A stretch of 64,000 bases of DNA from G965267185 sp965267185 (lineage in GTDB: Bacteria > Pseudomonadota > Alphaproteobacteria > UBA6615), in NCBI GenBank assembly GCA_965267185.1, contig OZ253937.1:1426001-1490000 (forward strand), in the 5' to 3' direction. Below, one piece after another: positions 58,292 through 64,000 of this stretch. Within the stretch, counting starts at the first letter, position 1, and each line of letters starts with the position of its first letter. The notes under the pieces are model-generated. The model made no database searches and was not told where the DNA came from. It saw only the letters and a program-made list of their open reading frames with translations. The position numbers were made by a program, and so were the translations under genes.

Positions 58292-59188
58292 TTATTGCGC
58301 CGCTTGTTCCTGACCTTCAGGACGGGCGGCCAAGTACCAATCGAGGATCTCTTCGCCGGTCATGATCGCGCAGCCGTCATGGCCTTGCATGTACTCGATG
58401 ATCTCTTCGAGATAGCGAATGCGGTGCGGCGCTCCGGTCAGGTACATGTGCAAGCTGATCGACATGATCCGGGTGGAGTGCTCGCTCTCCATATAGAGCC
58501 GGTCGAACTGGTCCTTCGAGCGCTTGAACATCTCATCGGACGAGTGCTGCTGCAGCGCCATCATGGTGATGTCGTTGGTTTCGACCGTATAGGGCACCGA
58601 ATACATCGGTCCCTCGGTGGTCGCGATCTCGACAACCTGATCGTCGAGCACCCAGTCGGCGACATATTCCACGCCGGCGCGGGCGAGGTAATCGATGGTC
58701 TGGAACGTCTCGGTCAGACCCGGGCTTTCCCAGCCGCGCACCTTCTTGCCGCTGAACTTCTGGATCGCTTCGCAGGCCCGGTCGATTTGCTCTTGCTGGT
58801 CGTCATGCTTGTGCATCGGGCCTTGCAGGTAGCCGTGGCCCATGAACTCCCAGTCGAGCTTCAGCGCCTCCTCGGCAACGCGCGGATAGGTCTCGCAGAC
58901 CCGCCCGTTGATCGCCATAGTCGGCCGCACGCCATACTTTTTGAATGCCTCGGCGATGCGCCAAAAGCCGACCCGCATACCGTATTCGTGCCACGACCAG
59001 TTGGGCAGATCCGGCAACAACGGCACGCCCATGGGCGGCGGCAGCACCGTGCGCGGCATTGGCCGGGCGATATCCCAATCCTCCACATTGGCGATGAACC
59101 ACACCGCCATGCGCTTGCCGTCGGGCAGTTTGAGCGGCGGCCGGTCGACAATCGCCGAAAAGGGTACGCGGTCTTTGAAAATCTGCAT
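58292..59188 (-). CDS. Polysaccharide deacetylase-family hydrolase (PuuE/allantoinase-like)
   Basis: The product has 298 residues with the NodB-homology barrel in the variant used by PuuE-type allantoinases. The N-terminus LPDGKRMAVWFIANVEDWD, then WSWHEYGMRVGFWRIAEAF, RPTMAINGRVCETYP, EFMGHGYLQGPMH and GWESPGLTETFQTIDYL follow the usual order. PuuE-type members open cyclic ureides or related amides. No purine catabolism genes are adjacent, so allantoin is not assured; another cyclic amide or N-acyl compound is possible. GGGAGA lies five bases before the ATG. It is mid-operon, behind a GST gene. Confidence 0.9.
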   Translation of the reverse strand: MQIFKDRVPFSAIVDRPPLKLPDGKRMAVWFIANVEDWDIARPMPRTVLPPPMGVPLLPDLPNWSWHEYGMRVGFWRIAEAFKKYGVRPTMAINGRVCETYPRVAEEALKLDWEFMGHGYLQGPMHKHDDQQEQIDRACEAIQKFSGKKVRGWESPGLTETFQTIDYLARAGVEYVADWVLDDQVVEIATTEGPMYSVPYTVETNDITMMALQQHSSDEMFKRSKDQFDRLYMESEHSTRIMSISLHMYLTGAPHRIRYLEEIIEYMQGHDGCAIMTGEEILDWYLAARPEGQEQAAQ

Positions 59189-59210
59189 CTCTGTCTCCCA
59201 ATCCCTGCTT

Positions 59211-59825
59211 TTATTGCAGCGGGATCATCACATGTTCTTGGTAACCGGGACGGTCGGTCAACCGCTCATACCACGCCCGCACATTGGGCCGGTCCTCCCG
59301 CGGAATATCAAGGGCATACCAGCGGTATACCGCGATGCCGAGCGGGATATCGCCCATGGTGAATTGATCGCCACACACGAAATCGCGGCCCTTCAGCCCC
59401 TCGTCGAGTATCACGCTGAATTCGTTGGTGAGCCGCGCCGCCTCGGCGACCGCCTCCGCGCTTTGCTCCTCCGGCGGCGTACGGATGAGTTGGTGAAACG
59501 CCGGGCGCAGGACCGCCCACAAGGTCGTCGTCGCCCAATCCATCCAGCGGTCGGCGTTGCCGCGCACCTGCAAATCTTCGGGCCACAGCGTGCCCGCGTC
59601 ATGCTTAGCCGCCAGATAGCGCAAGCAAGCATTCGACTCCCACAGGACGAACCCATCATCGTCGATCGTCGGCACGACCCTGTTAGGGTTCATCGCGAGG
59701 TATTCGTCGGTGAAACCGAACTTACCGGCCATATCGCGCCGGTCGTAGGGCACCCCCATTTCGGTGCAGCCCCATAGTAGCTTCTGCACATTCGACGACG
59801 TGTGCCGTCCCCAAATAATCAACAT
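59211..59825 (-). CDS. Glutathione S-transferase family protein
   Basis: The product has 204 residues. IIWGRHTSSNVQKLLWGCTEMGVPYDR shows the Ser-Ser-Asn (residues 9-11) thiol-activating region of theta/zeta-like bacterial GSTs, NPNRVVPTIDDDGFVLWESNACLRYL the glutathione site, and FVCGDQFTMGDIPLGIAVYRWY the C-terminal N-capping box. It may isomerise a cis-trans double bond or remove a leaving group. GGGGGAGG lies six bases before the ATG at 59825. It follows the TRAP dctM gene by 53 bases in the same operon. Confidence 0.91.
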   Translation of the reverse strand: MLIIWGRHTSSNVQKLLWGCTEMGVPYDRRDMAGKFGFTDEYLAMNPNRVVPTIDDDGFVLWESNACLRYLAAKHDAGTLWPEDLQVRGNADRWMDWATTTLWAVLRPAFHQLIRTPPEEQSAEAVAEAARLTNEFSVILDEGLKGRDFVCGDQFTMGDIPLGIAVYRWYALDIPREDRPNVRAWYERLTDRPGYQEHVMIPLQ

Positions 59826-59878
59826 CGACCGCCTCCCCCGCGACCCTAACAAACCCAGTTGAGGGCAAAGCTAGCGGT

Positions 59879-61201
59879 TTAGCGCAAAAGCGCCAAGCTG
59901 AGAGGCGGAAACAATACCAAAATTATCAGGACGAGCAGCATGGTCGCCGCGAACGGAAAGGCGCCGGCGAAGATATCAGCGAGCGATACATCGGGGTCGT
60001 CGATAGCGCTTTTGATAACGAAGCAGGAAATGCCCAGGGGCGGTGTCAGCAGACCGATTTCGGCGCCGACGACGGTCACAATGCCGAACCACACCAGATT
60101 GACGCCGAAGCTATCGAGTACCACCAGGAACAGCGGCACCACGATTAAAATAATCGATGCGGTCTCGATGATCGTTCCGAGCAGAACCATCAACAGCACA
60201 TAGACGATCATTAACTGGTTCAAGGTGAGATCGAAGCCCGAAATCCATTCCCCGAACACGGTCGGCAAGGCGGCAACGCCAAGCATCCGGCTGTACATCG
60301 AAGCGGTGATAATCAGAAACAGGATCGTCGCGGTGATGTAGCCGGTTTCCACCAGCACTTCCCAAAGGTCACGCCACGTGAACCCGCGCCGCAAGATTGC
60401 GATCACAAGGGCGGCGAGCGAACCGGCTGCGCCCGCCTCGGTTGGCGTGAAAACACCGCCATAGATGCCGCCGAGCACAACCAGCACCAGAACGCAGACC
60501 GGCACGATCTTGTAGACGAGATCCCACCAGGTCAGGTTGGCCCAATCCTCGGCCGCCACGTCGGCGGCTTGCTGGCCGCCAACGAACCCCGGCACCGTGT
60601 AGGCCAACAGCAAGATCAAAATACCGTAGGCGATCGACAGAAGGATTCCGGGGATAATGCCGGCGATGAACATATGGCCGACCGACTGCTCGGTGACGAT
60701 GGCGTAGATAATCAGCATCGCACTCGGCGGGATCAGCATGCCGAGCACCGACGATCCCGCCACGACGCCAACGGTAAAACGGCTGCGATACCCGAAGCGG
60801 CGCATCTCGGGGACGGCGACGCGGGTGAACACCGACGCCGAGGCGATGGACGACCCGGTGATCGAGGCAAAAATAGCGTTCGCGGCGACCGTGGCGACGC
60901 CGAGGCCCCCACGAATCCGGTAGAAGGCGAAATTGGCGACTTCGTAGACGTCCTTGCCCAGCCCGGTCTTGCTAACGATCAGGCCCATTAAGGCAAAGAG
61001 CGGTACCGAAGCAAAAACGAGTTCGGACACGGTGTCGGCAATCGATTCCGACAGCAGCGCCACCGCGATATCGACATTGCCGCGGATCACCCACACCCCC
61101 AGGAACGACACCAGACCCAGCGCCACCGGGATGTATAGCCCCATATAGATGAGGAAGACGATCAGAACGACCGACGCAATTCCAAACTCGATACCGCCCA
61201 T
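59879..61201 (-). CDS. TRAP transporter large permease (DctM family)
   Basis: The product has 440 residues with about 12 membrane helices. ASITGSSIASASVFTRVAVPEM, GSSVLGMLIPPSAMLIIYA, GGIYGGVFTPTEAGAAGSL and AEIGLLTPPLGISCFVIKS are DctM signatures. The cytoplasmic loop near residues 220-245 is longer than in the paralogue at 18302-19573. The set imports an organic acid with sodium ions. GGAAGGGA precedes the ATG. It follows dctQ by 39 bases. Confidence 0.94.
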   Translation of the reverse strand: MGGIEFGIASVVLIVFLIYMGLYIPVALGLVSFLGVWVIRGNVDIAVALLSESIADTVSELVFASVPLFALMGLIVSKTGLGKDVYEVANFAFYRIRGGLGVATVAANAIFASITGSSIASASVFTRVAVPEMRRFGYRSRFTVGVVAGSSVLGMLIPPSAMLIIYAIVTEQSVGHMFIAGIIPGILLSIAYGILILLLAYTVPGFVGGQQAADVAAEDWANLTWWDLVYKIVPVCVLVLVVLGGIYGGVFTPTEAGAAGSLAALVIAILRRGFTWRDLWEVLVETGYITATILFLIITASMYSRMLGVAALPTVFGEWISGFDLTLNQLMIVYVLLMVLLGTIIETASIILIVVPLFLVVLDSFGVNLVWFGIVTVVGAEIGLLTPPLGISCFVIKSAIDDPDVSLADIFAGAFPFAATMLLVLIILVLFPPLSLALLR

Positions 61202-61240
61202 ATCTGGGAAATCCCTTCCGGCGTACTTCCGATAGTCGCG

Positions 61241-61786
61241 TTAACGCGCGCCGCGCATCAGCGGCAACAGATGCCGGATGGCTAGCTTGATGAATTGCAG
61301 CATGGTGACGGTGCAGCCGATCACGATGATCAGCTTGATCGGCCATTCGGCGACGGTGAACAGGCCTTCCTCGCCGACGAAATAGTCGAACCGCCACGCA
61401 TCGTGCAGGTCGGGAATCGCGCCGTAGAGAACGATGACGAAAAACACCACAGCGAGGATATCGAAAATAGCGCCCATCGCGTGACCGGCCCGCGGTGAGC
61501 GCCTCTGGACAAACCCGTAGAACCCATCCGAGCGTGTCAGCCGGCCTTTGCGGGTCGCATCGCCTAACTGCATGAACACGATACCGACAATCGACATCTC
61601 AACCAATTCATTCACTCCGTGGATAGGATGGGTGAACAAGGTGCGGCTGAACGCATCGGTGTCGATCATCACCATGAGGACAAAAATCCACACCGACCCG
61701 ATCGTGTTCAGAATGGTTAGAACACGGTCGAGTACGTCCTGACGGGCGCCGCCTTGCGGCGGCGCCCCCCGTGTCAGGTCGGACAT
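61241..61786 (-). CDS. TRAP transporter small permease (DctQ family)
   Basis: The product has 181 residues with four predicted helices (about 26-46, 60-80, 105-125 and 148-168). VNELVEMSIVGIVFMQLGDA carries the conserved Glu pair before helix 2. The loop RKGRLTRSDGFYGFVQRRSP is more basic than usual and faces the cytoplasm. It forms the permease with the DctM protein encoded 39 bases downstream. The start ATG is 24 bases after the dctP stop. Confidence 0.9.
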   Translation of the reverse strand: MSDLTRGAPPQGGARQDVLDRVLTILNTIGSVWIFVLMVMIDTDAFSRTLFTHPIHGVNELVEMSIVGIVFMQLGDATRKGRLTRSDGFYGFVQRRSPRAGHAMGAIFDILAVVFFVIVLYGAIPDLHDAWRFDYFVGEEGLFTVAEWPIKLIIVIGCTVTMLQFIKLAIRHLLPLMRGAR

Positions 61787-61810
61787 CGGTGCTTCTCGAT
61801 ACTACTTAGT

Positions 61811-62908
61811 CTACGACCCGATCTCTCTATCCCACTGACGCAGGATCGGCTGGTTGTTAGCCCGCATGGTGTCCATGTAGGACTTCATGACGGCCCGGCC
61901 CGGCAGGCCCTTTTTCTCCAGCGAGTCGACCCAGTCCTTCGCCACATTCGGCATGCTGTCCGCCCATTTCTGACGCTCAGACTGCGGCAGCTGATAGATC
62001 TTGCCGCCATTGTCGACATAAGCTTTGTAGCTTTGGTCGGCGATCGCCATCGCTTCCGCGCTCATGTGATCCCGGTAGCCGATCGAGGCTTCCTGAATCG
62101 CCGCCTGCACTTCCGCCGGCAGATCTTTCCACGCTTGCGCGTTCATGGTGATTGCCTTGGAGTTGGCGGTGCCCAAGTCGGCGCGCATCATGTAAGGCGC
62201 AACCTCGTACATTTTCCGCCCGACAACGGATTCCGGCCACAGCATAATTGCGTCGAGAACACCGGTTCCCAACTTATTGTGGTAGGTCACCAGGCTGCCG
62301 GCGACACCGGCCGCACCGAAGCCTTCGAGCCAACGCAAGTTCAACCCTGCGCTGCCGATCTTCAGACCTTTGAGGTCGGCAAGCGAGTCGACTGGTTTCT
62401 TGGCAAAAATCTGGTAAGTGTCGAGCACCGCCAGATTTGTCAGATAAACCTGATTAAACTTGTTGAAGGCGGCTTTGAATTCGGGGTGTTTGTCCGCCAG
62501 TCCATCGACCGTTTGAGCAACGAGTTTAGGGTCGTTGGTCACGAACGGCGTGGCATAGGCCACGAGCTGCAACGGCACCTTGTCGGAATGAAATACCGTC
62601 GTGACGACACCGATGTGGCCAAGGCCCTTTTGCAAACCGCCCAACACACCACGCACCTTGACGATCTGGCCCCAAGCCTGGTTCCACTCGATCTCGTAGT
62701 TGCCGGTTTTCGCCAACCGCTTGTCGATCTCGGGGATGTAGTAGTTAATGAATTCCCGCACCCACATCGACTTCGGCGAATAACCGTCGAGTGCGGTAAG
62801 CTTGATCGTCTCGGTCGCGGCAGCCGGCGCCTGAAACAATGCGAGCGACGCGGCGCTGGCGCCCACCAAGGCGGCAGTCCTAAAAATTCCACTTTTGACA
62901 AATTTCAT
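61811..62908 (-). CDS. TRAP transporter substrate-binding protein (DctP family)
   Basis: The product has 365 residues. A signal peptide ends at APAAATE near residue 33. The mature protein has IKLTALDGYSPKSMWVREFI, GLGHIGVVTTVFHSDKVPLQ, LKGLKIGSAGLNLRWLEGFG and YHNKLGTGVLDAIMLWPESVVG. The position normally held by the carboxylate-binding Arg in KIR/KLRV motifs reads KIGSAG, so the ligand may lack the usual carboxylate contact or bind through Arg elsewhere. It is longer than the DctP at 16583-17599 and only distantly similar. GGAGG lies six bases before the ATG. It is the first gene of the operon. Confidence 0.92.
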   Translation of the reverse strand: MKFVKSGIFRTAALVGASAASLALFQAPAAATETIKLTALDGYSPKSMWVREFINYYIPEIDKRLAKTGNYEIEWNQAWGQIVKVRGVLGGLQKGLGHIGVVTTVFHSDKVPLQLVAYATPFVTNDPKLVAQTVDGLADKHPEFKAAFNKFNQVYLTNLAVLDTYQIFAKKPVDSLADLKGLKIGSAGLNLRWLEGFGAAGVAGSLVTYHNKLGTGVLDAIMLWPESVVGRKMYEVAPYMMRADLGTANSKAITMNAQAWKDLPAEVQAAIQEASIGYRDHMSAEAMAIADQSYKAYVDNGGKIYQLPQSERQKWADSMPNVAKDWVDSLEKKGLPGRAVMKSYMDTMRANNQPILRQWDREIGS

Positions 62909-62962
62909 CGTATCCTCCGCTTGGATTCCGATAGGATTAGTTTTTTGGTTAGTATCTATCGG

Positions 62963-63011
62963 TTGACGCGATACAATTCCAAACCGGTGACGAAGTCAAT
63001 ATAATTTGGAA
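62963..63011. promoter_or_regulatory. Divergent promoter and operator region
   Basis: Plus strand: TATAAT (63000-63005) is a perfect -10 box for the GntR gene, with a poor -35 (TTCCAA, 62977). Minus strand: TTGACT (62999-62994), 17 bases, TTGTAT (62976-62971) would serve the TRAP operon. TTCCAAA (62977-62983) and TTTGGAA (63005-63011) form an inverted repeat overlapping both promoters, and TGAC-GAA-GTCA (62988-62998) lies inside it. These are candidate sites for the GntR protein. Confidence 0.5.
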
Positions 63012-63068
63012 ATTATTGGGTAAGCGTACTATCGTTTATCCACACAGCAGGAAATTGAGGACTCGGTG

Positions 63069-63815
63069 ATGGCCGAAAATATGCAGTTCGAAGAAAGCCG
63101 CGAAGACGCGAAACGCGCGAGCACGACGGTGGCCTCCTCGGTCTACGATCAATTGCGCCTGGACATTCTGACTGGCGAGCTGCGCCCCGGTGAAAAGCTG
63201 CGCTCGGAATATCTCCGAGACCGCTACAAGGCCGGGATTAGCCCGGTACGCGAAGCCCTCAACCGGTTGGCGACAGAGCGCCTTGTCTGCCGCGAAGATC
63301 AGCGCGGGTTTCACGTTGCCGGCGTGAGCAAGGCGGGACTGTTGGAGCTCACCAAGACCCGCTGCTGGCTCGAAGCGATTGCCTTGCGGGAGTCTATCGA
63401 GCACGGCGACGACGCATGGGAAGAGCAGATCGTCCTTGCCTTTCATCGGCTGTCGCGGACACCGCGGTCGTTGGACGATGCGACCTACGCGTTCAACGCG
63501 AAATGGGAGGCTCTGCATAACGCCTTCCACAATGCGCTGATTGCCAACTGCGATTCCCACTGGCTGCTCGGCTTCTGCCAGCAATTGGCCGATCAGGCCG
63601 ACCGCTACCGCCAGCTCGCCGCCGCGGTAAGCTATCCCAAGCGCAACGAAGGCAGCGAGCACCAAGCCCTGATGGAGGCGGCGCTCGACCGCGATGCCGA
63701 CCGTGCCGCGGCGCTACAGTGTGCGCACATTCGCAAGACCGCGGATATCGTCCTCGCGGCCGATCTGAATTTCCTCCCCGACGAGGCCGATCCCGCTAGC
63801 CTGGGTCATCGCTAA
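63069..63815 (+). CDS. GntR-family regulator (FCD domain)
   Basis: The product has 248 residues. The winged helix (about 20-88) reads SVYDQLRLDILTGELRPGEKL, then SPVREALNRLATERLV and GFHVAGVS, as in the FadR subfamily. The C-terminal FCD domain holds metal and ligand residues: Asp/His in ALHNAFHNALIANCDSHWL and the later His in SEHQALMEAALDRDAD. FCD regulators usually repress catabolic genes until an organic acid binds. It diverges from the TRAP-led operon with 160 bp between, so that operon is the expected target. GAGG is eight bases before the ATG at 63069; a GTG three bases earlier is less likely. Confidence 0.93.
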   Translation: MAENMQFEESREDAKRASTTVASSVYDQLRLDILTGELRPGEKLRSEYLRDRYKAGISPVREALNRLATERLVCREDQRGFHVAGVSKAGLLELTKTRCWLEAIALRESIEHGDDAWEEQIVLAFHRLSRTPRSLDDATYAFNAKWEALHNAFHNALIANCDSHWLLGFCQQLADQADRYRQLAAAVSYPKRNEGSEHQALMEAALDRDADRAAALQCAHIRKTADIVLAADLNFLPDEADPASLGHR

Positions 63816-63857
63816 AACCCCACCGGTCTTTTTGCCGCAGACAACTTTCACCGGCCC

Positions 63858-63899
63858 CTCCATCCGCGTACAATGCGGTGGAGGCGCAATGTTTTGCGC
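63858..63899 (+). terminator. Two hairpins after the GntR gene
   Basis: CTCCA-t-CCGC (63858-63867) with GCGG-TGGAG (63875-63883) makes a 9-bp stem with one bulged T, and GCGCAA-TGTT-TTGCGC (63884-63899) follows at once. Neither is followed by a T-run, so these could equally be the leader of the next gene. Confidence 0.45.
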
Positions 63900-63963
63900 G
63901 GTATTCCGTTAGGCCCTAGCAAAACGCCGAACAATCGGCACCGGGTCCAACAGGGGGGATGAT

Positions 63964-64000
63964 GTGAAGCCTGCACCCTTTTCCTATGTGCGAGCCCAAT
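63964..64000 (+). CDS. Start of a CoxM-like FAD-binding subunit (truncated by window end)
   Basis: Only 12 codons are visible: GTG then residues KPAPFSYVRAQ. KPAPF-x-Y-x-R is the usual N-terminus of the FAD-binding medium subunit of CoxMSL-type molybdenum hydroxylases. A GGGGGG ribosome site lies at 63953-63958. The two ATGs between it and the GTG (63959, 63962) run into a stop at once, so GTG 63964 is the start. It lies 148 bases after the GntR gene on the same strand. The call rests on a short peptide. Confidence 0.55.
   Translation, partial: MKPAPFSYVRAQ

Noticed and set aside
61754..63004. Plus-strand 416-codon frame over dctP
   Set aside because: It is antisense to a clear dctP gene with signal peptide and ribosome site and has no domain similarity.
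1..64000. Mobile elements, prophage, CRISPR arrays, restriction or toxin-antitoxin systems
   Set aside because: I looked for transposase and integrase motifs, regular direct repeats, target-site duplications at tRNA-Ser and small paired genes, and found none that could be supported.

Overview
The window looks like chromosomal DNA from an alphaproteobacterium of Rhodospirillales type, though the family level is an inference. Pointers are high GC, a MipZ division-positioning ATPase, a SAM-II riboswitch, a urtABCDE-ureDABCEFG urea operon, two TRAP transporters and many CoA-, glutathione- and cupin-linked catabolic enzymes. I see no insertion sequence, integrase, prophage gene or CRISPR array. 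One tRNA (Ser-GCT) is present.

Layout. 1-12.4 kb: the end of an M20 peptidase, an HU-like protein, a CoA-transferase/acyl-CoA dehydrogenase pair, an arylsulfotransferase-like protein, then a SAM-II riboswitch and terminator ahead of a SAM-dependent methyltransferase, a flavin monooxygenase-like protein, a DapA-family aldolase, an alpha/beta hydrolase and PurU. 12.4-20.3 kb: an orphan CoxL-type molybdenum hydroxylase, and a VOC/XRE-cupin regulator/TRAP cluster. 20.4-33.8 kb: accessory catabolism with CoA transferase, crotonases, two GSTs, a 2-oxoglutarate/Fe(II) oxygenase, amidohydrolase, dehydrogenase, metallo-hydrolase and amidase. 33.9-38.3 kb: MipZ, convergent with an overlapping ParA/SPOR pair, then a TetR/darcynin pair. 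38.4-49.2 kb: one minus-strand urea uptake and urease operon behind a near-perfect sigma-54 promoter. 49.2-49.7 kb: structured non-coding DNA and tRNA-Ser. 49.8-55.8 kb: small hypothetical proteins, a PLP enzyme, a tandem DUF1330 protein, a rhomboid protease and a second GST-GST/2OG-oxygenase group. 55.8-64 kb: an eight-gene minus-strand operon (TRAP transporter, GST, polysaccharide-deacetylase-like hydrolase, 2-hydroxyacid dehydrogenase, hydratase, nitroreductase) divergent from a GntR/FCD regulator, then the first codons of a CoxM-like FAD subunit.

How the genes work together. The urea block imports urea with an ABC transporter, hydrolyses it with a nickel urease and carries its maturation proteins; the sigma-54 promoter points to nitrogen control. 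The two TRAP clusters each combine uptake, a local regulator and enzymes, which suggests uptake and breakdown of small organic acids of unknown identity. The most unusual regulatory feature is the SAM-II aptamer, promoter and terminator set controlling a methyltransferase instead of a methionine biosynthesis gene. The best candidate for an undescribed pathway is the GntR-linked operon at 55.8-62.9 kb.
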